Shown here in pieces: positions 26,257 through 34,429 of a DNA stretch of 64,000 nt (the stretch's first letter is position 1; the number at the start of each line of letters is the position of its first letter). Both the position numbers and the translations under genes were made by a program. The stretch comes from an uncultured Vicinamibacterales bacterium (lineage in GTDB: Bacteria; Acidobacteriota; Vicinamibacteria; Vicinamibacterales; UBA8438): contig OY282382.1 of NCBI GenBank assembly GCA_958295905.1, positions 2,566,001-2,630,000 on the forward strand, written 5' to 3'. The notes under the pieces are model-generated. The model saw only the letters and a list, made by a program, of their open reading frames with translations. It had not been told where the DNA came from and did no database searches.

Positions 26257-28124
26257 ATGCCTGCTCCGCGATCCGCCTCTCCGCGTCTCGTGTGGTCCTG
26301 CGGGCTGTGCGCCCTGATCGCCCTCGCGCTGGCCGCGCCCGCTGCGGAGCGCGAATGGCTGGCCGGCGACTCGCACATCCACAGCCACTGGAGCACCGGA
26401 TACGACTACCGCACCAGTCCGCCGACCCCGATCAAGGGGCGGGACGCCGACTACTCGACCCCGTACTCGACCCCGCGGAACGCGGCGATGGCGCGGCGGT
26501 TCGGCCTGCGCTGGATGGTGACGACCGACCACGGCGGCCCGTATCACTCGAAGGTGAACCTGGAGCAGGCGCACCGCGAGCTGACCTTGTCGCGCGAGCT
26601 CGTTCCCGAGGTGCTCCAGTTCTACGGCATGGAGCTCAACATGCCGGGCATGGACCACCACACCCTGATCATTCCCCGCGCCGAGGACGAGGCGTCGGTG
26701 CTGCACGAGATAGAGAGCCGTTTCGACGCCGACGAGGACTGGGCCCGTCCCCCCGACCCCCGCCGGCGGTCGGCGGCGCTTAGGCGGCAGGCGCTTGCGC
26801 ACATGCAGGCGCTCGATCGGCTGCCGATCCTGTTCGCCAACCACCCGTCCCGGACGGCGAGGGGGATAGGGCTCTACGGCTTTGACGAGCCGTGGGAGAT
26901 CCGGGAGAACAACGACCTCGCGCCCGACGTGTACCGCGGCATGGAGGGCGCGCTCGGCCACCAAGCCAACACCTTCAGTGATCAGGACTACAACGAGTAC
27001 CGCGGCCTCTACCGCCTCGGGGGGCCGACCCTGGGCGGCTTCGACCAGATGACCGCCGTCGTCGGCGGCCTGTGGGACGCCCTGCTCGGCGAAGGGCGCC
27101 GGTTCTGGATCGTGGCCTCGTCAGACTTTCATTCCCACTACAACGAGCCGGCGAGCCTCGGAGGGGGGAGGAGAGACTTCTGGCCCGGCGAATTCCACAA
27201 GACGTGGGTCGAGGCGCGCCCGACCTACGCCGACGTCCTCGACGGCCTCCGGCAGGGCCGCGTCTTCGCCGTCGCGGGCGACCTCGTCACCGAGTTCGAC
27301 GTGCGTTTGACGGATCCCGGCGGGCATGAAGCCGGGCTCGGCGGCACGTTGCGGGTCGCGCGCGGAGCGCAGGTCACCGCGGCGGTCCGGTTCCGCGACC
27401 CCGAGACCCCGAACGGGGCGGGGGAGAACCCCGGCGTCCGGCGGGTCGACGTCATCGTCGGCGACGTGCGCGAACCGCCCGCCGGTCCCTCCGTCGACCG
27501 CAACCCGACGACCCGGGGCCTCGCCCGGTTCACGCGCGAGGTCCTGGCCCGCGACGGCGACCGGTACGCCCTCGAGGCGCGCTGCCCGCGGTCGACCGCG
27601 ATCTCTACGTCCGGGTGCGCGGCACGAGCACCGACGACCTCGAACCCCGGATGGACGGCCCCGGAGAGAACCCCTGGCACGACCTCTGGTTCTACTCGAA
27701 CCCGATCTTCATCGAGGTCGATGAAACGATGCCGGCGGACGATTACGTGGCTAGACTAGTCGGAAACAACCCGCCGGTCATCCGCTCCGACTGGGATGTG
27801 TATCTCGTTGAAGACAGCCTCATCTACGTCAGCGACCCATGCAGCCCGGAGGACATTGAACCCGAATTCTTCGTCCACCTGCTCCCGGTCGACGTGAACG
27901 ACCTCCCCAGCCACCGCAAGCAGCACGGCTTCGACGGCTTCAACTTTGATTTCAGGAACCACCTTGTCATCGAGGGAGGCGTCTGCGTAGCGCGGCGGGA
28001 ACTGCCTGATTACGCCTACGCCATCGCCGTGGTCCGCACCGGCCAGTTCAACGGCGACGGCCAGATCTGGAACGGCGGCTTCGACCTCGCCGGGCCGTCA
28101 GGCGACGGGCAGGCTGCGCCTTGA
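26257..28124 (+). pseudogene. PHP/DUF3604-like hydrolase with C-terminal DVYL module, copy 2, one frameshift
   Basis: Same protein as copy 1 without the MITE insert: signal peptide, GDSHIHSHWS, TTDHGGPYHS, MDHHTLIIPR, ALDRLPILFANHPSRTARG, SSDFHSHYNEP. A single G is missing near 27578 (GAGGCGCGCTG against GAGGCGGCGCTG). As it stands the frame runs out at 27759 with a scrambled tail, while the true C-terminus (DDLEPRMDGPGENPWHDLWF, NPIFIEVDETMPADDYVARL) continues in another frame from 27615 into a complete DVYL module ending at 28124. If the deletion is an assembly error, this is an intact two-domain secreted enzyme. The module is absent from copy 1 because of an early stop. Confidence 0.75.
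27771..28107 (+). repeat. DVYL module, copy b
   Basis: Encodes VIRSDWDVYLVEDSLIYVSD, PCSPEDIEPEFFVHLLPVDV, NDLPSHRKQHGFDGFNFDFR, then GGVCVARRELPDYAYAIAVV and RTGQFNGDGQIW. At DNA level it differs from copy d at 28810-29160 by roughly a dozen bases counted by eye, so one was copied from the other recently. Confidence 0.85.
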
Positions 28125-28219
28125 ACCACATGAACAGGAAGATGACCACGGTCCGCACTGGTCAGTACACGCCGGGGTCGAAGGCGATATCCATCGCCCC
28201 TGGGAGGGGGAAATCCGCC

Positions 28220-30568
28220 ATGAACCGTAACGGAAACAGCGTGCAAGGCTTGGCGCTGCGGCATGTCGCGCTCGCCCTGTTTGGACTCGCCCTGTTTGGA
28301 GTTGTTGCAACCGGCTGCTCCGAGGACCCAGCGGTGGCGGTGCCCACTCCCACTCCCACTTCCACTTCCACTCCCGAAGCCCGCGCCAGCGCCGACTACA
28401 TCAGCAGGCTCAACTACCTGGAGGCGCTGGTCAGAAATCGCGAACCCGCAGTCCGCTCCGACTTTGATGTATATCTCGGCGAAAATACGCTGGTCTATGT
28501 CAGGGAGCCGTGCTCCCCGGCCGACACCGAGGCACCGTTCTTTCTGCACCTGTTCCCCGCCCACGTGAACGACCTGCCCGACCATCGCGAACAAGACGGC
28601 TATGCCGACCGGGGCTTCAGCTTCGACGAGCGCGTCTCGATGTACGACGGCAGATGCTTGGCGGAAGTCTCTCTGCCGGGATACGCCATCTCCGAAATCA
28701 GAACCGGCCAGTATGCGCGTGTAGACGGCGAGTACAACAACCTCTGGGAGGGGAAAATTCGCCCCAATGAAGTGTACGACCGCGACTACTGGACGGAGCC
28801 GTTCGGAGACAACCGACCGGTCATCCGCTCCGACTGGGATGTGTACCTCGTTGAAGACAGTCTCATCTACGTCAGGGACCCATGCAGCCCGGAGGACATT
28901 GAACCCGAATTCTTCGTCCACCTGCTCCCGGTCGACGTGAACGACCTCCCCAGCCATCGTCAGCAGTACGGCTTCGACGGCTTCAACTTTGATTTCAGGA
29001 ACCACCTTGTCATCGAGGGAGGCGTCTGCGTAGCGCGGCGGGAACTGCCTGATTACGCCTACGCCATCGCCGCGGTCCGCACCGGCCAGTTCAACGGCGA
29101 CGGCCAGATCTGGAACGGCGGCTTCGACCGCGCCGGGCCGTCAGGCGACGGGCAGGCTGCACCCACCTCGGTGCCGGCTCCTGACCCCGCGGCCACCACC
29201 TCGACGCCTGCCGCCAAAACGGTCGGGTTGTTCCTGAACGAGCCTGAGGCATTTGACGGCTACACTTTATTTAATAAAGACCGAAGCAAGACGATTTATC
29301 TGATTGACAATCAGGGACGGGTAGTTCATAAGTGGGAGTTGGATGCTGAGAGCCTGTTCGCAAGGTTGCTGGAGAATGGAAATCTGCTGACTTTCGCCAA
29401 TCAAAGCCAGAGTGTGCGGGAAGTTGACCGGCATGGGAATATCCTTTGGGAATGCGCTCAGGGCATGCCGCATCATGACTTCCTTAAAATGCCCAACGGG
29501 AATGTGCTGCTGCTGTCCCGGCAACTTAAGACCGACGAGGAGGTCATCGCCGCCGGCGCCAACCCGGCATTCAGCGACCCTGAAGGCTTGTTCGCGCCGC
29601 ATATTGTGGAAGTCCGAATTACCGGGCCGGCAAGCTGCGAAATTGTCTGGGAATGGTCGGCGTGGGATCATCTGATTCAGGACTTTGACTCCGGCAAGGC
29701 GAATTACGGGGTGGTGGCTGAGCATCCGGAGTTGATTGACCTCAACTTCCACCTTTCCGATGTAGCCGACTGGGATGGCCCGTCGGATTGGATACACAGC
29801 AACGGAATCGACTATAACCCGGAATTGGACCAAGTTATACTATCGCCCCGTTATTTCAGCGAAGTGTGGATTATCGACCACAGCACCACCCGGGCCGAGG
29901 CCGCCGGCTCCAGTGGGGGAAATAGCGGCCAGGGGGGCGACCTGCTCTACCGCTGGGGCAACCCCCGTGCCTATCGGGCCGGGACGCCCGCTGACCAGCA
30001 ACTTTTCTGGCCGCATAATCCGCAATGGATTCCCCCCGGACTGCCGGGTGCCGGCAACATCCTCGTTTTCAACAATGGCAACGAGTTCCCGGGTTCATGG
30101 CGCCATTATTCGTCGGTGGATGAGATTGCCCCGCCGGTGGACGGGGCCAGCTACCGGCTGGATCCCGACCGGGCCTATGCTCCGGTCGAACCGGTATGGA
30201 CTTATACCGCCCCAACGCCCAGCGACTTTTTCGCCCGTTATATCTCAGGGGCGCAACGGCTGCCCAACGGAAACACGCTGATTTGCGACGGGGTACAAGG
30301 TACGCTTTTCGAGGTAACGCCGGCCGGCAAAACGGTTTGGAAGTACGTCAACCCGATGACCAGCAACGGCCCTTTGCGTCAAGGCGAGCCGGTGCCGTTG
30401 GAACAAGCGAGAAGTGGTCGTAGAGAAATACCGGCTAATCAGGTGTACCGCGCCTACCGGTATGCGCCGGACTACCCGGGTCTGCAGGGGCTGGATTTGA
30501 CTCCGGGTGAGCCAATCGAACTTTATTCCGCATTCAGCCCGGCGGTTGACGGGAACGCTGCACCGTGA
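28220..30568 (+). CDS. Arylsulfotransferase-like lipoprotein with two N-terminal DVYL modules
   Basis: 782 residues. The ATG at 28220 gives a lipoprotein signal (ALALFGLALFGVVATGC, lipobox ATGC), so the protein is anchored by Cys in the periplasm or outer membrane. A Thr/Pro spacer (PTPTPTSTSTPEA) is encoded by hexamer repeats. Two DVYL modules follow (residues about 75-170 and 200-310). The C-terminal 440 residues form an arylsulfotransferase-type six-bladed propeller: IYLIDNQGRVVHKWELD, NRQ-like blade repeats, GMPHHDFLKMPNGNVLLLSR and SDWIHSNGIDYNPELDQVIL SPRYFSEVWIID, where the His in WIHSN and PHHD are candidate catalytic residues. ASST enzymes transfer sulfate between phenolic donors and acceptors (family knowledge); the substrate here is unknown. 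The stop overlaps the next gene's start by 4 bp. Confidence 0.8.
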   Translation: MNRNGNSVQGLALRHVALALFGLALFGVVATGCSEDPAVAVPTPTPTSTSTPEARASADYISRLNYLEALVRNREPAVRSDFDVYLGENTLVYVREPCSPADTEAPFFLHLFPAHVNDLPDHREQDGYADRGFSFDERVSMYDGRCLAEVSLPGYAISEIRTGQYARVDGEYNNLWEGKIRPNEVYDRDYWTEPFGDNRPVIRSDWDVYLVEDSLIYVRDPCSPEDIEPEFFVHLLPVDVNDLPSHRQQYGFDGFNFDFRNHLVIEGGVCVARRELPDYAYAIAAVRTGQFNGDGQIWNGGFDRAGPSGDGQAAPTSVPAPDPAATTSTPAAKTVGLFLNEPEAFDGYTLFNKDRSKTIYLIDNQGRVVHKWELDAESLFARLLENGNLLTFANQSQSVREVDRHGNILWECAQGMPHHDFLKMPNGNVLLLSRQLKTDEEVIAAGANPAFSDPEGLFAPHIVEVRITGPASCEIVWEWSAWDHLIQDFDSGKANYGVVAEHPELIDLNFHLSDVADWDGPSDWIHSNGIDYNPELDQVILSPRYFSEVWIIDHSTTRAEAAGSSGGNSGQGGDLLYRWGNPRAYRAGTPADQQLFWPHNPQWIPPGLPGAGNILVFNNGNEFPGSWRHYSSVDEIAPPVDGASYRLDPDRAYAPVEPVWTYTAPTPSDFFARYISGAQRLPNGNTLICDGVQGTLFEVTPAGKTVWKYVNPMTSNGPLRQGEPVPLEQARSGRREIPANQVYRAYRYAPDYPGLQGLDLTPGEPIELYSAFSPAVDGNAAP
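28445..28722 (+). repeat. DVYL module, copy c
   Basis: First module of the arylsulfotransferase-like protein: VRSDFDVYLGENTLVYVREP, CSPADTEAPFFLHLFPAHVN, DLPDHREQDGYADRGFSFDE, DGRCLAEVSLPGYAISEIRT GQY. It diverges more than b, d and e, so this is the older tandem partner. A stray tail of another copy (VRTGQYTPG) is readable at about 28148-28175, ahead of the gene. Confidence 0.8.
28810..29160 (+). repeat. DVYL module, copy d
   Basis: Second module of the arylsulfotransferase-like protein: VIRSDWDVYLVEDSLIYVRD, PCSPEDIEPEFFVHLLPVDV, NDLPSHRQQYGFDGFNFDFR, GGVCVARRELPDYAYAIAAV. Nearly identical in DNA to copy b. Confidence 0.85.
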
Positions 30569-31745
30569 ACGGCGCCGGGCCGATGGACCGCTGGCGCGCC
30601 CTGTCCTCCCGGCTGCACAACGCGCTGTTCGTCCTGTTCATCGGGGGCATCCTGGCCTACGGGGCCGGGTTCGCCTGGTACCTGCTCGACCGTTTCGATC
30701 TCGTCAACGTCATCCGCGACGTGAACCAAGACGACGCCTTCTATTACTTCCAGATCGCCCGCAACCTGGCCGAGGGGAAGTTCTCGACCTTCGACGGCGG
30801 CATCACGCGCACCAACGGATATCACCCGCTCTGGCTGTTTCTGATCACGCCGTTCTACTGGGTATTCGACAAGGAAAGCTGCGCTGTTCGGCATCAAGGC
30901 CTTCGAGATCATGCTGGTTGCCGGTGCCGTCGCCCTCATCGCTGCAGCCGCTCGGCTGGCGCGCCTGCCGTGGGTTCTGATGTTCGCCGCGCTGCCGATG
31001 CTCTACCAGCAGCGCGCGCTGTTTTTGGGGATGGAAGCGGCGGCAGGGCTGTTCATGCTGGGCCTGTTCATGCTGGCCGCCTGCCTCTTCGCGCGCAGCC
31101 CGGCGCGCTGGAAAGTGGCCGCTCTGGCCGCGACCGCCTTCGCCCTGCCCTGGGTGCGCCTGGAGTATGTCGCCATATCCCTGGCGGCAACAGCCGCGCT
31201 GTGCCTGATCGAGTGGTCGAGGCGGGAATCCACCGCTCCCTCTCCCGTCGAAGGAGAGGAGGGTCTCGGCGCCCCGGACAGGGGGTTGGCGCAGTCCGTG
31301 CTCACGATGAACGCCGTCGCGCCACTGCTGGGCGCGGTCACCGGCATCCTCGCGTACTTCGCATACAACGGTATCGTCTTCGGGGGCGTGACGCCCGTGA
31401 GCGGCGCGACCAAGCAGATGTGGTCGGAGCGGTTATGGGAGCAGGAAGGCGGGTACAGCCTCGTTCAGAACTTCCGGGACGTCTTGCAGATTCCCGCCTT
31501 CGGCTACGAGCTGCTGGTCGCGCTCGATGTCTGCGCCTACGTCGTTCTGGTCTGGTGGTTCGCCCGCCGTTCCAGGGACCGGACAGACCGGCTGCTGCCG
31601 GCCTTCCTGGTGTGCGTATTCGGCCTGGCGGCGGGCCACCTCGCCAAGTTCGCGCAGACCGTTCTCACTGTGCATCCCTACTGGGGGAGTGATGTCTGGT
31701 ACTTCGTTCCGGCATACCTGCTGGAAACGCTTATCATTCCCGTAA

Positions 31746-31903
31746 CAGCCGGTGGCAAAACTCCGCGGTGCGCCGGAACTGGCTGGCGATGGCGCGGAAA
31801 CGGCTCCGATCGGCCGGATTTCGGCGATTTCGACCGCTGTACGACACGTTCTTGGGCCGAGTACGGCCCCGGCCGGACGCAGCACAACTTCTGCCACGGA
31901 CTG
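31746..31903. mobile_element. 158-bp MITE, copy 2 (inside glycosyltransferase pseudogene)
   Basis: Left end CAGCCGGTGGCAAAACT, right end inverted CAGTCCGTGGCAGAAGT. GTAA flanks both sides (31742-31745 and 31904-31907). Length 158 bp, same as the other copies, and the insertion keeps the reading frame of the host gene. Confidence 0.92.
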
Positions 31904-32802
31904 GTAAGGTGCTATGTCGCCATCCACTTCATCCGCCGTTTCCTCGACCTTGAAGTCGCCCGGGCAGCCAACCTCGTGAGCGTAGGCATCGTCGTTGTTG
32001 GCGCGGTTTTCCTGCTTACGTAGGTAGACTTCACCGCGCCGTTCCGATATGTTGACCGGGAGAGCGAGTCGACCCGCCAGAAATGGATGGGAACTTCTTA
32101 TATGGGTGTGCAGGTTATGAACCGTGTGCTGTCCGAGGACAGCGTGGTCGGGTCGTGGGACGCCGGCGTCATCGGGTATTTCTCTCGCTTTCCGGTGGTG
32201 AACCTGGACGGCTTGGTCAATTCCTACAGCTACCTGCGCGCCCAGAAGGAAGGAACCGAGCCCACCTTCTACCAGCGATACGGGATTACCCAGTTCGCCA
32301 ACAACTGGGCCCTACGGGAAGGAACCGAGGACTACATTTTGCCAGCATTACTGGATTACCCGGCTCGACAACGTCGGGAGCACTCGAGCGTCGGCACGAT
32401 CCTGGTCAAAGGCTCGCCATATCTCCATTACGCAAAGAACGCACCGCACAAGCGTCAATTCAGGCTCCTGACCATCGAGCCGCCGGAGATGCCGTCGGGC
32501 GGAATCAATCGTTCCGACTGGTTCTGGCAGCGGATGAAGCCACACTTCGGCCATCGGTCCGACGGCGTCGGGCTGATTGTGGACGGACGGACGGCACAGG
32601 CGTTCGTCAGAGATTGCACGCCGGGCGAGCTGGCAGTGTGGTCCTGGGTTGGCCAGGGAGATGAACCAGCCGTCGATTCCTGGACGCGAACGCAAACGGG
32701 GTTATGCGTGGACGCGCGCGTGCTGCCCCATGATGCGCTCCCGCCGGTCAGGGTTGAAACAATGTCAGCAAGCGATTGGGTGTCGGGGCCGCTGGGTGGT
32801 GG

Positions 32803-33154
32803 CCGGCCGATCATCCGCTCCGACTGGGATGTGTATCTCGTTGAAGGCAGCCTCATCTACGCCAAGGACCAATGCAGCCCGGAGGACGTTGAACCCGAGT
32901 TCTTCCTTCACATGGACCCGGTTGACATGAACGACCTCCCCAGCCATCGCCGGCAGCACGGCTTCGACGGCCTCAACTTTGCTGTCAGGAACCATCTTCT
33001 CATCAAGGAAGGAGCCTGCGTAGCGCGGCGGGAGCTGCCTGATTACGCCTACGCCATCGCCGCGGTCCGCACCGGCCAGTTCAACGGCGACGGCCAGATC
33101 TGGGAGGGCAGCTTCAACCTCGCCGGGTCGGCGGGCGACGGGAAAGCCGTACCG
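32803..33154 (+). repeat. DVYL module, copy e
   Basis: Encodes IIRSDWDVYLVEGSLIYAKD, QCSPEDVEPEFFLHMDPVDM, NDLPSHRRQHGFDGLNFAVR, GACVARRELPDYAYAIAAVR, TGQFNGDGQIWEG. It shares long identical DNA runs with copies b and d over its last 120 bp and diverges more in the middle. Confidence 0.85.
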
Positions 33155-33172
33155 TGAACGGCGGGCTCGAAA

Positions 33173-33246
33173 CAATGCTTGATGGTCTTTCAGCTCCCTG
33201 GGTACCCCATCGACCAGATTACCATGGCTCATCAGATCGACGGCCG
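33173..33246 (+). repeat. DVYL module tail remnant
   Basis: TGCTTGATGGTCTTTCAGCT to CATCAGATCGACGGCC matches the tail of module copy a at about 16405-16476 (LMVFQLPGYPIDQITMAHQI DG). It shows the sequence expected after the module where IS256 copy B interrupted the other gene. Confidence 0.75.
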
Positions 33247-33279
33247 GAACCATTTTTGGAAACCTCACCGAATTGAGAA

Positions 33280-33455
33280 TCTTCTCAAATGCGTGTGGGT
33301 AGGGCGGCGCCAGTTCGATGCCCTCGCAGCACAGGAACAGCATCGAGATGAGCGCACCGGCCGAGTGGAAACCGTACGCGCGCCGCGCAATCACACGCAG
33401 CTTGTTGTTGATACCCTCTACCGGACCGTTCGTCATCCGGGTGTCCAGATACGCT
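33280..33455 (-). pseudogene. ISL3-family transposase C-terminal remnant
   Basis: Minus strand reads YLDTRMTNGPVEGINNKLRV, IARRAYGFHSAGALISMLFL then GIELAPPYPHAFEKI, and includes the terminal repeat (TCTTCTCAAATGCGTGTGGG). Same family as 13389-14415 and here without the 1-base deletion. Only the last 50 codons survive. Confidence 0.85.
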
Positions 33456-33875
33456 AGGAGTCTGCGCCGCAGGAAATTCTGACCCTCGAAGACCGTACCG
33501 CCGCCGTCGAAGGCCGGCGGGGCCGACCCGCCCCGCGGCCCGGAACGGGCGGGACGCTTCCTCGGGCGCGCGGCGGGCGGATGCCGCCCGCGAGCAGGCA
33601 GAACAGTCCGGCGGCGGTCGTCGACACCCACAGCACCGCGTGAACGGTCAGCGCGAAGGCGATGGCGACTTCCGCGGAGGTGCCATAGGCTTCGAGGCCC
33701 TGGGCGGCGAACCAGTCGAAGGTCCCGACATGGCCGGGCGCGCTGGGGATGGTGGTGGCGAGCGTGCCGGCCGCGAGGGAGAACCACGGCCCCATGGGCT
33801 CGGCCCCCGCCCGGATCCCCGCCGCCACGGTCGCGAACACCGCTCCCTCGCAGGCCCAGGCGGTGGCTGTTAACA
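33456..33875 (-). pseudogene. Fragment of a flippase-like (lysylphosphatidylglycerol synthase TM/UPF0104) membrane protein
   Basis: Minus-strand frame reads TATAWACEGAVFATVAAGIR, then PWFSLAAGTLATTIPSAPGH VGTFDWFAAQGLEAYG and AIAFALTVHAVLWVSTTAAG LFCLLAGG. The IPSAPGHVGTFD stretch is the diagnostic motif of the UPF0104/AglD-like family (PGxxGxFE/D). The N-terminal half is missing and the C-terminus runs into low-complexity sequence at 33540. It fits the theme of surface-polysaccharide genes lost in this island. Confidence 0.75.
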
Positions 33876-33888
33876 GTCGCCCGAAAGT

Positions 33889-34145
33889 GCGTCAATCTGG
33901 ACAGGTCGTCGACCACAAGATGTAGGGGGTCAGGGTTCGGCATCGTCCGATAAATGCCCGGTCTGGACGGGCGTGCGCGGAGCCGCCGTCCAGGCCGAGA
34001 GCCCCGCGAAGCGGGGGCGGAGCGAAGCGACGCGCCTTGACGCCGGCGAGCACACGCCGAAGCTGTCGGTCGGACGATGCCCCGGCCACCACAACATCTT
34101 GGGGTCGGTGCCGGCTCGAATCGATCGTTTTCACGCGTTCGGCAA
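33889..34145. repeat. About 257-bp dispersed repeat, copy 2 (copy 1 at 19768-20024)
   Basis: Begins GTGCGTCAATCTGGACAGG and ends near CGGCAACAGTTCGG. Matches copy 1 with scattered substitutions; the orientation is the same. It follows a truncated membrane-protein gene, as copy 1 follows a truncated flavoprotein gene. Confidence 0.75.
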
Positions 34146-34240
34146 CAGTTCGGCGGCCGGCGCAGCGATTCCGGGCCGACGACGTATCGGATTCTCAGGC
34201 GCGCCAGCGCTGTTCTGGCGTGACCTGCCCGGCCCGCACG

Positions 34241-34274
34241 CCCACGGCCGGTGACAACGGCCCCCGGCCGTGGG
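34241..34274. terminator. Strong GC hairpin
   Basis: CCCACGGCCG at 34241-34250 pairs with CGGCCGTGGG at 34265-34274, loop about 14 bases. There is no U-tract, so it may be a terminator-like hairpin or an IS relic. It lies in a stretch (34146-34374) where I see no gene. Confidence 0.45.
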
Positions 34275-34429
34275 CGACGGTCGCGCGTGGGTGGAATCGT
34301 GGGTGTACCAGGCGCGTCTTGATAGAAATCCCAATGAATACGGGGTTTTTCTCTGTATTCGTGCTTTCCCTGCGAATAGCCGTGCATGGTCCGCTGGCGT
34401 CCAAGTTCATGCAATACAGTGTGTAACGC

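Larger units (their letters stand above)
25600..27719. repeat. Uninterrupted copy of a 2.1-2.3-kb duplicated segment
   Basis: 25600-26203 is repeated in inverse order at 11640-11035, and 26195-27719 is repeated at 17966-19664. Together they show one ancestral duplicate that was later split by IS256 and an inversion. The right boundary of the duplication is where copy 1 reads GAGGTCGAGTGA and this copy reads GAGGTCGATGAA. Differences include the MITE (copy 1 only) and a 1-base deletion near 27578 (this copy only). Confidence 0.92.
30565..33157 (+). pseudogene. GT39-like membrane glycosyltransferase with C-terminal DVYL module, broken three ways
   Basis: Starts MNGAGPMDRWRALSSRLHNA with the GT-C first-loop motif DVNQDDAFYYFQIARNLAEG and NGYHPLWLFLITPFYWVFD. 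One extra A near 30876 shifts the frame. The protein continues as FGIKAFEIMLVAGAVALIAA, LPWVLMFAALPMLYQQRALF, GGYSLVQNFRDVLQIPAFGY. MITE copy 2 inserts at 31746, in frame. An in-frame TAG at 32021-32023 interrupts, after which the same frame resumes (VDFTAPFRYV, SVVGSWDAGVIGYFSRFPVV NLDG) and ends in a complete DVYL module. The VGSWDAGVIGYFS segment is a conserved GT-C periplasmic motif. Inferred ancestor: a 13-helix polyprenyl-phosphate-dependent sugar or mannosyl transferase. Non-functional as read. Confidence 0.78.
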
